A stretch of 58,235 nt of DNA from Fen-549 sp964636655 (GTDB lineage: Bacteria; Actinomycetota; Thermoleophilia; Gaiellales; Gaiellaceae), in NCBI GenBank assembly GCA_964636655.1, contig CAZWTK010000014.1, positions 1 through 58,235 on the forward strand, given 5' to 3'. Within the stretch, counting starts at the first letter, position 1. Every line of letters begins with the position of its first letter. This document shows positions 42,845 to 52,025 of the stretch, one piece after another. The notes under the pieces are model-generated. The model ran no database searches and had not been told where the DNA came from. It saw only the letters and a program-made list of their open reading frames with translations. Position numbers and translations under genes: made by a program.

Positions 42845-42879
42845 GAGAGCGGGGCGGCCAAGCCGCCCCGCTCTCTTTC
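42845..42879. terminator. Bidirectional intrinsic terminator
   Basis: GAGAGCGGGGCGGC (42845-42858) pairs exactly with GCCGCCCCGCTCTC (42862-42875) around a 3-nt loop, followed by TTTCA on the plus strand. It lies between the convergent acetate transporter and the 541-aa secreted protein genes, and can serve both. Confidence 0.85.
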
Positions 42880-42897
42880 ATGCGACGTTCGCTTCGC

Positions 42898-44523
42898 CTA
42901 CCTTCTGAGCGTTCCACTCAGAGCGGACGTGTACGAGCCCGCTCCGCACCCCTTCTTCTTGGCGGAGACCTTGAGCGTCCCGGCCCACTTGGTCACACGC
43001 CACTTGCCTTTGACCCACGAGCCCTTCTTTACCTTCATGCTGAACCTCTGGGTCGTCCGAATGGCGGTCGAGCGGCTGCAAGAGACCTTCTTCTTGACGC
43101 CAACCCGGGCCTTGTAGGACGTCTTGCCTGCGCGGGACAGCTTGTACTTGCCCTGTCCCTTCGTCTTCAGCTTAGTGCTGCACTTCTTCTTGGAGCAGCT
43201 CTTCTGGAAGCTCCAGACTTTCTTGCTGTTCTTCTTTTTCTGCTTCAAGAGGCCGCTCGACCTGACGATCTTCGAGGTGACCTTGTAGTCCCCGACCAAC
43301 TCGGCGTTCGAGACGGCAAGCGGGAAGGCGTAGGAGCCTGTATCGGGAGCGCGGTCGAAGGCCGGCTCGTCGGTGAGGTCCGGCCAGCCGTCGTCATCGA
43401 AGCCGACGTTCGTCGCTGCATAGACAGCAAAGCCGAACGCCGCCGGGCTGCCGATGACCGAGGAGTCGAGCGAGAGCTTGAGCCCCTTCGTATACCACCA
43501 ATCGAGCGAGCCGCCTTCGACGGCGTCCCAGCCCTCGCCGTTCCATTCCAGCAGGAACACTTTCGGCTGGTAGCACAGAGCGCGAAGGACTCCCTTTGCA
43601 GCCATCGGTAGCGATGCCCCGTGGTAGTAGGCGCGCTGGGCCTGGATCAGGTAGTCGTAACCGTTCGCGTCGCCGGTGGTGGCATCGTTATCCGAATCGA
43701 TCAGGATTCGAATCAACATGTCCGCGCCGAACTCCTCGGTGCCCGGAATGGAGATCGCGAACTTGAGCAGGTCGCCCTTCCACTTCGTGACTCCGACGCC
43801 GGTGATGTCCGGAGCGTCCTCGGCGCTACCGTCCCCACTGAGATCGCTGAACGCGCTCCACTGGAACGGCTGATAGGTCCACGAGCCGGTATCGGGCGCC
43901 CGATCATAGGACGCGGCCGAGGTGTCGGGTACACCGGACTCGTCATAGCTGACGTCCGAGGCGGCGTAGACCGCGAAGTCGAAGGTCAGCGCCTCTCCGA
44001 GTTCGGAGGCGTTCAGCGTCACGGTAAGACTTTCGTCGCCGTACCACGAACTGAGTGTCTCGGTGTCCTCGGCAACCCAGTCCGACCCGTCCCAGGCGAA
44101 GAGCGCCGAAACCGGCTGATCCTTGCACTTGGCGGTTAGCAGCCCGCTGGCGGACAGGCTGTCGCCCGGCGCGGTTTGAATCATGTACTCGTAACCGTTC
44201 TCGTCTCCGGTCGCGGCGTTCTTGTCAGAGTCGATGTACGTCCTCACGAGCATGCCGGAACCGAGCGCGTTCACGTCGGGAAGCGCGATCTCAAACGTCG
44301 TTGCACCGCCTTCGTAGGACGTGACGACCACGTCTGAGATGTCGGGCGCATCGGCACTCGAACCGTCGCCGGTTGGATCGGCGAACGTGCTCGTACCGAG
44401 GATTTCCTCGCACTTGCTCGTAGCGCCCGCGCCTGAAGACAGTACGGAAAGTGCAACGGCGATGACAAGAGCACTTACGAGAGTGAAGGCGCGTCGTCTA
44501 GCGCCGGTTTCCTTGAAACTCAT
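42898..44523 (-). CDS. Secreted two-repeat protein with Lys/Cys-rich C-terminal domain
   Basis: I do not recognise a named family. The 541-aa protein has a signal peptide (1-35) and two homologous repeats (about 45-215 and 225-405). Each contains an acidic D-x-x-GDGS-x-(A/E)DAPDI segment and an IDSDxxxxTGDxNGYxYxIQ segment, which look like calcium-binding loops on a beta fold. Residues from about 427 are strongly basic with paired Cys residues (KSCSKKKCSTKLKTKG and later). ATG 44523 has CAGGAGG upstream. It is likely a cell-surface or secreted binding protein. Confidence 0.75.
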   Translation of the reverse strand: MSFKETGARRRAFTLVSALVIAVALSVLSSGAGATSKCEEILGTSTFADPTGDGSSADAPDISDVVVTSYEGGATTFEIALPDVNALGSGMLVRTYIDSDKNAATGDENGYEYMIQTAPGDSLSASGLLTAKCKDQPVSALFAWDGSDWVAEDTETLSSWYGDESLTVTLNASELGEALTFDFAVYAASDVSYDESGVPDTSAASYDRAPDTGSWTYQPFQWSAFSDLSGDGSAEDAPDITGVGVTKWKGDLLKFAISIPGTEEFGADMLIRILIDSDNDATTGDANGYDYLIQAQRAYYHGASLPMAAKGVLRALCYQPKVFLLEWNGEGWDAVEGGSLDWWYTKGLKLSLDSSVIGSPAAFGFAVYAATNVGFDDDGWPDLTDEPAFDRAPDTGSYAFPLAVSNAELVGDYKVTSKIVRSSGLLKQKKKNSKKVWSFQKSCSKKKCSTKLKTKGQGKYKLSRAGKTSYKARVGVKKKVSCSRSTAIRTTQRFSMKVKKGSWVKGKWRVTKWAGTLKVSAKKKGCGAGSYTSALSGTLRR

Positions 44524-45020
44524 ACCAAACCTCCTGTTGATCCAATCACTCCAGATCGCCGATCCGGCCGGCGCAGAGGCCGATACGAGCGCTTACGATC
44601 GTGTGAGTCATCTCGAATGACTCCAACCATTCCGCATTCGAACTGCGATTCTCCCCCCATGACTTGTTCTTAAGTGCGTGTCTCTTCTCCGTCAAGTAAC
44701 CGAACGAGCGAGACGCTTCTCACCCTTTTCCGGACTACCTTCGGCTTCGGCGCCGCTCTTTCGCCGCTTGACCCTCGAAAGGGTTGTAGTGGTCTACGAC
44801 ATTTATGCGTGCGTTTCGGTAGATACGAGGCTTCCCGGCCTTGAAGAGGCGCACCGAACCGTAAAACGCCGGCGAGATTCCGGGCCCCGGTGGCTCCGCG
44901 CACCGGGATTCGACTAGGCCACCGAGCGCAGGCGGTGGTCGCTGCCGGCTCGGGTTGCCCGGTTCCGGTCTTGGGTAGAACCCCGGCACTTGGAGTCGAG
45001 CCTCAGAGGAGGTGAGTGAG
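44524..45020. other. Intergenic region without a supported gene
   Basis: This 497-bp stretch is divergent between a minus-strand and a plus-strand gene and should hold both promoters. It is rich in small inverted G/C elements (for example CCGGTGGCTCCGCGCACCGG near 44890). I checked for tRNA-like, tmRNA-like and common riboswitch motifs by eye and saw none that I can support. Confidence 0.4.
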
Positions 45021-45506
45021 TTGAGTGAGACAGTCGGCGCGCTCCTGATCGTCGCCGCGGTCGCGGCGTTCTTCCTCGCATCGGCGATCTGGAAGCGCCA
45101 TCTCGACGGTTACATCGACGTCAGCGGTCGCATCCTCGCTCCCGAGGATCACGAGATAGCGCATCGGCTTCGCGTCAAAGGTGAACTCTCACCCGTCCCG
45201 CGCGGGCACCACGTCTGGCTCGCCTACGAGGTCCGGGGGCTACTCTTCCCGGTTGAACCGGAGCTGCACGCCGGCGGCGGGCGCTTTGCGCTGGAGATCG
45301 CTTCAAACGCTTCCGCCGAGCCGTTCTCGCTGGTGCTCGTACTGGTCGGGGCAAAGGGACAGCGGGCGATCGAGTACTGGCTGCTGGAGGGGGGCCTGGG
45401 TGAGGGATTCCCGGGGTTCGAGCGCATCCCCGGTTCCACCGAGATCGACCGCGTTCAGGGCCCTCTACTCGGGGACGATTCGTTACGCCTGACAAGCCGA
45501 CGCTGA
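45021..45506 (+). CDS. Membrane-anchored hypothetical protein
   Basis: The 161-aa protein has one N-terminal membrane segment (VGALLIVAAVAAFFLASAIW) and a soluble part rich in beta strands (GHHVWLAYEVRGLLFPVEPE, ALEIASNASAEPFSLVLVLV). TTG 45021 is placed well behind AGAGGAGG; GTG 45012 overlaps that SD and is less likely. No family is recognised. It converges on the epimerase-like gene. Confidence 0.6.
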   Translation: MSETVGALLIVAAVAAFFLASAIWKRHLDGYIDVSGRILAPEDHEIAHRLRVKGELSPVPRGHHVWLAYEVRGLLFPVEPELHAGGGRFALEIASNASAEPFSLVLVLVGAKGQRAIEYWLLEGGLGEGFPGFERIPGSTEIDRVQGPLLGDDSLRLTSRR

Positions 45507-45554
45507 GAATCTTCGCGGCCGTTTTCGATAGACACCGGCCCCGTACCCACCCCT

Positions 45555-48194
45555 CTACTCGACCGAAAGCGGCGGACTCACGTACTGGCGAATCGGGCCG
45601 GGATTGAACGAAGCGATAAGACGCACGCGCAGGCGGTAACCGCTACCGGCGCGAAGAGCCGGGCCGCGGGGAAGCCTCACCTTGGTGATCACATCGGCCC
45701 GCAAGACCCCACGCTTGGCTCTGATCGGCTTCCGGTTGGCACCCTCCAGGGTGACCAGATAGGCGCAGTCACGAGTGCAGCCAAGCTTGACCCAGGGACG
45801 AGATCTAGTCGCGAATCTGATCGGATAGGCGAGGGTAGTCGCGGCCACGCTCACCTGGAGGCCCGGGCAGACCTCGAGCGCGCCTCGTGCGGCTAGAGCG
45901 GCCGATTTGGCAACGGCACCAGCGCTTGTCTTAGCGCTGCCGTCGGCGTAATAGAGCCCCGACTGGTCACCGGCCTGGTCGGCGCTTCCCGCCCTGTCCA
46001 CAAGCCGGCCGAGCACCACCCCCGTGACGTTCGGCATACAGACAGCGCGCCGCAGCGCCTGTCTGTATGTTTTTTTCTGGGCGCTCTCACTTACGCCGGG
46101 CGTGGGGCCCGGTGGCGAAGGGTACACGCTCGCCTTCTCGACCGGAATCCTCGTCGCCGCGTCGATGCCGTCCACGAGTATCGGCAAGGTCGAGCCCTCC
46201 TGGACAGTGCCGGAGAACGTCCTGCCGAGCGCCGCCACGAGCTGCGCGTAGTTCGCGATCGTCCAGGCGTTCTTGGCGGCTTCCGGCGCTGGCCTGAACG
46301 CCAGCTCATCCATGATCGGCCGTGCGCGGCCCGAGGCGGAGAGGGCGTTTGCCAGCGCCTTCAGGGTCGCGTTCGGGACCGTGGTACCGTCCAGCTCTCC
46401 GGCCACCACGAGCGTGGGTGACTTGGCCTTTGCAGCGTCGCGAACGTAGGCCAGTGCGGCGGAATACGCCGGGGCGCTCGCCACCGTCGGCGCCGGTCCC
46501 AGCAGCAGCTCGTCGATGTTCGGGAGTTGCTCGACAAGCGAGCCGGCGAACGCCGCCAGCCTGCCGAGACCAGCCGCGTCGGTCGGGAGCGGGTCGGCCG
46601 CCAACTCGACGATCAGGCGGATCGAAGCCGGAACGCTTGCCAAATCGCCGACCGTGGCTGCGTCGGGGGTCGAGGCGGCGGGATTCCAGGCCACGGTCAG
46701 GCGAACACTGTTGAGGCTCGTGCTCGAGGCGAGGGGAGCTTGAGAGGCGCCGTCCAAACCGGCTCCTACGCTGAACGAATCCCGGCTCGAGGAGGACGCC
46801 GTCGTTGCCGCGACCGCTTGCGAAACCAGACCGGCTTCGGCGGCATCCCGGGTCAGAATCGATTTCCTCTGTGACGCGCTCGAGCGCGCAACCGACCAAA
46901 CAGTCGCCGGAGCGACTCGCACGATCGGGAGGCTCGCAAAGGAAGCGCTGTTCCCGGCCCAATCGCGCGCCTCTATGCGCACGGAATTAGTACCGGCGCG
47001 ACGGGGTAGCTTCCAGCCCAGGTTGTACCAACCACCGTAGAGCGTGAGCCGTTTGTTCCGACCCACTCTCGACCTCATCTCGACGGCAGCCGGCTTGGAG
47101 AGCCAGAAGCGAACCGTGCCCGGACCGCCGCTGGAGAGCTTGAATGCCGGAGGCTGCTTGGCGTAACCGGCGATCCTGTTCGCGGCCTCCGCGAGCCTGG
47201 AGTACGGCGAGTCGAGCTTTCTCAGTAAACGCACGACGTATCTCTGGTAGTCGAGCGAGGAGGGCGTTCGCGGTAACGAGTAGTACGTCCAGTAGCCGGT
47301 GTCGAAGCGGCGTAGGTCGATGGCCGTGGCGCGCTCCATCGCCGAGGCGAGCGCGGCCGCCTCACCGTCGGCGGTTGCGTTGGCGTAGTCCCGAAGCGAG
47401 AGCAGCGACTGCAGCTGGGCGTTCAGCACGACGTTGCGGTTGAAGCCGTAAAGCCTTATCCAGGGACCCGAGGAGCGCCGTACGACAAGCCGCCCCGGAA
47501 TCGCGCGGAAGGCAGCCCGAGCGACCGCCGTCAAACTCGTGGAGCCGGCCTCGTCGACGCCCGCGGCGCGGGAGAATGCCTGAGCCGCAACCGCCTGCGC
47601 CATTCCCGACAACCAGGGCGCTCTTCCGCCAGAGTAGTTGAAGTAGTACTCCCAACCGAGACCGCCACCCCGCTGCGGCACGCCCCGCTCGACCAGGGCC
47701 TGTGCCAGTCGCTGCACCGATTCGGGCGTTCCTCCCGCGACCTTCCCGTTCAGCGCTCCGAAGTTGGCCAGTGGGTGAAACTCGAAGCCGAGGCCCGTCA
47801 TGTAGCGGTAGACGATGCCGTTGGAGTCGGTGATGTCAGTGTGGCGCGCGGGCGGAGCGTGTACCGCGAAGTAGGCGTTGTTGACCTCAAGCTGCCCCAA
47901 CACCGCGCTGGCTCGTCCCTTGGTCAGCTTCCCAGCCACCTGCGCCACCTGATGCAGGTTGGCCGCGAGAGGAGCACCTCGTGCGCGCGGGAGCCGGCGG
48001 ATGAGCTTCGCCGCACGGTTTACCGTGTTGCGATAGCGCGCAGCATCTGCCCGCTCGATCCAGCCCTTGGCGACTGCGCGCTGAATGCCCGCGAGAGCCA
48101 CTTTTTGATCGGGGAGCGCTGTGCGGGCAGGCGCGGAGCCTACAAAAACGACCAAGCCTGCCATCGCTACGGCGGCGCCTAGCGAGAGCCTCAT
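45555..48194 (-). CDS. Secreted D-glucuronyl C5-epimerase-like protein fused to a barrel-like domain
   Basis: The 879-aa protein has a signal peptide (1-25). Residues about 130-345 match the C5-epimerase C-terminal family: HPLANFGALNGK, WEYYFNYSGGRAPWLSGMAQ, GFNRNVVLNAQLQSLLSL and FDTGYWTYYSLPRTPSSLDYQ. An Ig-like segment follows (about 350-440). Residues about 490-790 look like a TIM-barrel hydrolase-type domain in which the usual NEP acid motif reads GPAP, so that part is probably non-catalytic. A final beta domain ends the protein. The epimerase class acts on uronic acids in polysaccharides; the substrate here is unknown. Confidence 0.75.
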   Translation of the reverse strand: MRLSLGAAVAMAGLVVFVGSAPARTALPDQKVALAGIQRAVAKGWIERADAARYRNTVNRAAKLIRRLPRARGAPLAANLHQVAQVAGKLTKGRASAVLGQLEVNNAYFAVHAPPARHTDITDSNGIVYRYMTGLGFEFHPLANFGALNGKVAGGTPESVQRLAQALVERGVPQRGGGLGWEYYFNYSGGRAPWLSGMAQAVAAQAFSRAAGVDEAGSTSLTAVARAAFRAIPGRLVVRRSSGPWIRLYGFNRNVVLNAQLQSLLSLRDYANATADGEAAALASAMERATAIDLRRFDTGYWTYYSLPRTPSSLDYQRYVVRLLRKLDSPYSRLAEAANRIAGYAKQPPAFKLSSGGPGTVRFWLSKPAAVEMRSRVGRNKRLTLYGGWYNLGWKLPRRAGTNSVRIEARDWAGNSASFASLPIVRVAPATVWSVARSSASQRKSILTRDAAEAGLVSQAVAATTASSSSRDSFSVGAGLDGASQAPLASSTSLNSVRLTVAWNPAASTPDAATVGDLASVPASIRLIVELAADPLPTDAAGLGRLAAFAGSLVEQLPNIDELLLGPAPTVASAPAYSAALAYVRDAAKAKSPTLVVAGELDGTTVPNATLKALANALSASGRARPIMDELAFRPAPEAAKNAWTIANYAQLVAALGRTFSGTVQEGSTLPILVDGIDAATRIPVEKASVYPSPPGPTPGVSESAQKKTYRQALRRAVCMPNVTGVVLGRLVDRAGSADQAGDQSGLYYADGSAKTSAGAVAKSAALAARGALEVCPGLQVSVAATTLAYPIRFATRSRPWVKLGCTRDCAYLVTLEGANRKPIRAKRGVLRADVITKVRLPRGPALRAGSGYRLRVRLIASFNPGPIRQYVSPPLSVE

Positions 48195-48312
48195 ACAGAA
48201 ACCGACGTCCCTTCTAGCAAGTTGTTTGTCGGGAACCGTTTCGCCCCGGTCACCGCGCTCCCCTTCCCGGCGCGCCGAAAAACGGCCAGGAGCGCTATCT
48301 CCACGGATGCCC

Positions 48313-50001
48313 TCAGGGTAGCGGTTGCCAGTCCGGCTGATCGCTCGAGCCGGGGCCCGTATCGAGCTGGACCGGCACCGTCCCGTCGGAGTTCATGACG
48401 TACAGCTGCGCCCAGTGGTCGCCGAACTGCCTGGAGAAAACGATCTGCGAACCATCGGGAGCCCAGGCCAGCGTGGCGTTCTCGGCCGGGCCGAGGGGGT
48501 TCGGATTGACCCCATCGCTATCGGCAAAGGCAATCGATTGATCGCAGGCGAAGGCGATGAGGGTTCCGCTCGGCGACCAGCTGGGTGAGCTGGCTCCGAT
48601 AGTGGTGCAACCCAGGAGTAACTGCGCGAGCGAGTTTTGTTTCGGCATGAGCGTCCTGGGCTGCAGATCGAGCGAAAAGATGCTTCGGAGACCCGAGGTG
48701 TCGGTAGCGACGAAGGCGATGGAGCTCGTATTGTTTTTCTTGCTTACCGACCAGTCGGGCTCGGACAGGCTCGTGAACTCATCGGGGTTGAACTCCAAGC
48801 CGAGCGCGGTTGGCTCCGTCCCGTCGGCGTTCGCAATAACCAGGTCGAGCCCGGACGCTACAACGAGATGCTCGCCGTCGGGGCTCCAGGCCGGATCGTT
48901 GCCCTTCAGACCGGTCGAGCGTGGGAATCCTCCGTCCTCGCCCACCAGATATACGACTCCGTCACGCGTGAACGCCAGCTCGCTGCCGTCCGGCGACCAC
49001 GCGGGGCTCGCGTCGAGTCGAGGCCGCAACAGCCACCTCGTGTGCTTCCCCTTCAGGTTCGTCCGCAGGACAAGACCGTTCCAACGAGATGTTCGCCGAG
49101 TGAAGACGATTCCGCTTGCTCCTTTTGCCCAGCTTGGCTGCAGACCCCTGGCGGCGACGAGTCGCACCTTCTTACCGTTGCTCCTCATCGCATAAACGCC
49201 TTTCTTGCCCGTGAAAGCGATCCAGCGACCACCCGGCGACCAGGCGGGCTGAGTTTCGTTGACCTTCCGCGTCGCGGTCAGCCGCTTGCGTCCGGATCTG
49301 TTCGCCCGTATCACGAAGATGTCGTTGGCTACGCCGCTACGAGGTACCGACACGTAAAGGAGCCTGCGGCCGTCGGGCGACCACGATGGCTGGCTACCCG
49401 ACCCTATTCGGCGCTCCTTACCACTCTTGGGGCTCAAAACCCAGATGCTTCCGCCACGATCGAAAGCGATCAAACCTCGCTTCGACCAGCTCGGTGCGGC
49501 GCCGCTGAAATCGGCGTCGGCGAGCTTCCGGACACCTCTCCGGTTGGTGTTCGCAACCCAGAGGCTGCCGTCCCTGTAAAAGGCGAACTTCTTACCGTTG
49601 GGCGACCAAGTAGACGCGAACGGTCGATCCGAGGTTTGATCGAGGAAGCGCCCGACGTGAGTCCCGTCGGCCTTCATCGTCCAGAGCTCGTAGCTGAGCG
49701 TCAGCTTCGTCGCAATACGCACCGAGAAGAGGAACCTCTTTCCGTTTGGCGAGGCGACGGCGAACGCACCTTGCGGACGGTTCATGACCAGCTTCTCCAG
49801 GTTCGACCCATCCGCGTTCACCGTGAAGATCGAGGGTGTTCCGTTACGATCGTTGACGAACGCGACCTTGCCGTTGGCCCCGGGAAAGGCACCGCTTGCG
49901 CTACCCGAACAGATCGTCGCCGCCAGCGCGGCGAACAAGGTTGTGGCGAAGGCAGACCGGATCCTGATCACTCCAACTCTCCGTCCCTTCGAGTGCGTCA
50001 T
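48313..50001 (-). CDS. Secreted TolB-like beta-propeller protein
   Basis: The 562-aa protein has a signal peptide (about 15-38) and repeated blades with the motif xPxWSPDGxxLxF (for example SQPSWSPDGRRLLYVSV, TQPAWSPGGRWIAF, ASPAWSPDGSELAF). At least seven WD40-like (PD40) repeats are visible. Such propellers bind partner proteins or act with secreted peptidases and TolB systems. No Tol-Pal genes are near, which fits a monoderm. It is followed by an ABC-F gene. Confidence 0.87.
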   Translation of the reverse strand: MTHSKGRRVGVIRIRSAFATTLFAALAATICSGSASGAFPGANGKVAFVNDRNGTPSIFTVNADGSNLEKLVMNRPQGAFAVASPNGKRFLFSVRIATKLTLSYELWTMKADGTHVGRFLDQTSDRPFASTWSPNGKKFAFYRDGSLWVANTNRRGVRKLADADFSGAAPSWSKRGLIAFDRGGSIWVLSPKSGKERRIGSGSQPSWSPDGRRLLYVSVPRSGVANDIFVIRANRSGRKRLTATRKVNETQPAWSPGGRWIAFTGKKGVYAMRSNGKKVRLVAARGLQPSWAKGASGIVFTRRTSRWNGLVLRTNLKGKHTRWLLRPRLDASPAWSPDGSELAFTRDGVVYLVGEDGGFPRSTGLKGNDPAWSPDGEHLVVASGLDLVIANADGTEPTALGLEFNPDEFTSLSEPDWSVSKKNNTSSIAFVATDTSGLRSIFSLDLQPRTLMPKQNSLAQLLLGCTTIGASSPSWSPSGTLIAFACDQSIAFADSDGVNPNPLGPAENATLAWAPDGSQIVFSRQFGDHWAQLYVMNSDGTVPVQLDTGPGSSDQPDWQPLP

Positions 50002-50046
50002 CTAGCGACCGTTATACCGAGTTTACGCGCTCTCCCACCCGGAGCG

Positions 50047-51930
50047 TCACGCCGAAGCGTCTCTGGATCCGGGCTCGTCCCGCTCGACCAGCGCCTCCCA
50101 GCGCTCGAGCAGCAGGTCGACTCGGGCTCGGGTAGTACGGAACGCGCTCAACTTTTCCAGGTCGGCCCAGTCCTCGGCCAGCTCCCGCTCGAGCGTCGAA
50201 AGCCGGCTCTGCAACCGTTCGATCTCTTGCTCGAGACGCTCGCGTTCGCGCTCGAGTGGCGGAGGCTTGGCCCGCTCCGATTGGGGTTTTCTCGCCCTTA
50301 CCGGCGCCTGTGGCTTTGCCGGCACGCGTTCCTGCTCGCGCGCAAGCACGTAGTCGGCCCAGCGGCCGTCGTAGGAACGTAGCTCGCCGCTCTCAATCGC
50401 CAGAGTACGAGCCGCGACCGCGTCGAGCAGGGCGCGATCGTGAGAAACCAGTAGCAGCGTCCCGTCGAACGCCTCCAGCGCCGCCTCCAGAGCCTCGCGG
50501 CTTTCGACATCGAGGTGGTTGGTCGGCTCGTCCAGAACAAGGAAGTTGGCGCCCGAGGCGACAAGAAGCGCCAGTGCCAGTCGCCTTCTCTCCCCTCCCG
50601 AGAGCATGCGTACCGCTTTCTCTTGCGCTTCGTAGCCGGAGAAGAGGAAGCGCCCGAGCAGCTTCTGAGCGTCGGCGCGCGAAAGGCCGGTCGCCGAGCG
50701 TGCGCAATCGATGACGTTTCCGCGCTCGTCCAACTCCAGGGTGTGCTGGGAGAAGTAGCCGCACTCGACGGTCTGACCTAGCCGCACGCTTCCCGCCGTG
50801 GGCTCGCGGCGTCCGATCAGCGCCTCGACCAGCGTGGTCTTGCCCGAGCCGTTCGCGCCGATGAGAGCGACGTGCTCGCCGCGCTCCAGTACGAGGTCGA
50901 CAGCGCCGAGAAGCCTGTGGCCGCCGATCTCGAGCTCGAGCCCCTTCGCCTCCAGCACGATCCGTCCCGATCGGGCCGGTTTCAAAAACTCGAAGCCGAG
51001 TGAGCGCCGTGGCCGCGCCGGCGCCTCGACTCTACCCGTCTCGATGCGTGCGATCTGCTTCAGCTTCGACTGCGCCTGACGCGACTTGGTGCCGTAGCGG
51101 AAGCGGGCGACGAAGTGCTCGAGGCGGGCGATGTCCTCGGCCTGGCGGGCGGCCATCCTGGCCGCGTGCTGCTCGCGGACGGCCCGTTCCTCGCGCCAGG
51201 CATGCCAGGGGCCCGAGAAGAAGGTACCGCGGCAGTTCTCCAGCTCGAGCACGCAGTTGGTGGCGGCCTCCAAGAACCAGCGGTCGTGGGCCACGAGAAT
51301 GAGCGCCGCATCCAGCCGGCAGAGCTCGCTCTCGAGCCATTCGATGCTGGCCACGTCGAGGTGGTTGGTCGGCTCGTCGAGAAGCAACAGATCGGCGCCC
51401 GTGCCGAGCGCTCGGGCCAGCGAGGCACGCGTCAACTCGCCCCCCGAGAAGCTCTCGAGCGGTCGCTCCAGATCGGACTGCGAGAAGCCGAGCCCTCGCG
51501 CTGCCGCCTCGTAGCCCGTGCGCCACGCGTAACCACCGGCGTGCTCGAGTCGCGCCTGCACCGCGGCATAGCGTCGCAGCGTCGCCGGATCGTGAGTCCC
51601 GGCCGACATCGCCGCTTCCAGCTCTGCCAACTCCCTCTCGGCCTCGAGCAGATCCGCGCTGGCCGAGAGCATGTACGAGCGCAGGTCAAGCCCTCGCTCG
51701 AGCGGGGGCCGCTGATCGTGCAACGCGATCCTCGTGCCCTTGGCCAGCGCCAACTCGCCGGCCTGCAGCTCCGTCCCGCCGGCCAGCGCCTGAAGGAGCG
51801 TCGTCTTGCCGACCCCGTTCGCGCCGGCCAGAGCCATCCTCTCCCCGCGCTCGAGCGAGAAGGAGACGCCCTCGAAGAGGAGCGTCCCGGCGAACTCCTT
51901 ACGCAGATTCGAAGCGACCACCACCGGCAT
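50047..51930 (-). CDS. ABC-F family ATPase
   Basis: The 627-aa cytosolic protein has two ABC domains and no membrane segment. The first has GANGVGKTT and signature FSGGELTRASLARAL, the second GANGSGKTT and signature MLSGGERRRLALALLV. Between them is the basic linker (about 245-295, RHQAEDIARLEHFVARFRYG-like) that contacts the ribosome in this family. The C-terminal part (about 525-600) is a coiled coil. ABC-F proteins act on translating ribosomes, as EttA-like factors or as antibiotic-resistance proteins. Confidence 0.92.
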   Translation of the reverse strand: MPVVVASNLRKEFAGTLLFEGVSFSLERGERMALAGANGVGKTTLLQALAGGTELQAGELALAKGTRIALHDQRPPLERGLDLRSYMLSASADLLEAERELAELEAAMSAGTHDPATLRRYAAVQARLEHAGGYAWRTGYEAAARGLGFSQSDLERPLESFSGGELTRASLARALGTGADLLLLDEPTNHLDVASIEWLESELCRLDAALILVAHDRWFLEAATNCVLELENCRGTFFSGPWHAWREERAVREQHAARMAARQAEDIARLEHFVARFRYGTKSRQAQSKLKQIARIETGRVEAPARPRRSLGFEFLKPARSGRIVLEAKGLELEIGGHRLLGAVDLVLERGEHVALIGANGSGKTTLVEALIGRREPTAGSVRLGQTVECGYFSQHTLELDERGNVIDCARSATGLSRADAQKLLGRFLFSGYEAQEKAVRMLSGGERRRLALALLVASGANFLVLDEPTNHLDVESREALEAALEAFDGTLLLVSHDRALLDAVAARTLAIESGELRSYDGRWADYVLAREQERVPAKPQAPVRARKPQSERAKPPPLERERERLEQEIERLQSRLSTLERELAEDWADLEKLSAFRTTRARVDLLLERWEALVERDEPGSRDASA

Positions 51931-52025
51931 GCGGCCAAGGGTAGCTCGGCCTCGCGACTCGTCGGCCTTTTCGGAGCGTCTTCGTCGAGGTTCGAGTGCC
52001 GAGCGAGCTCGGCTTCGGGGAACTG

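Noticed and set aside
44740..45000. Structured intergenic region that might be a riboswitch or small RNA
   Set aside because: There are several G/C inverted elements, but I could not match the core motifs of known riboswitches, tmRNA or tRNA. High G+C content alone gives such pairs.
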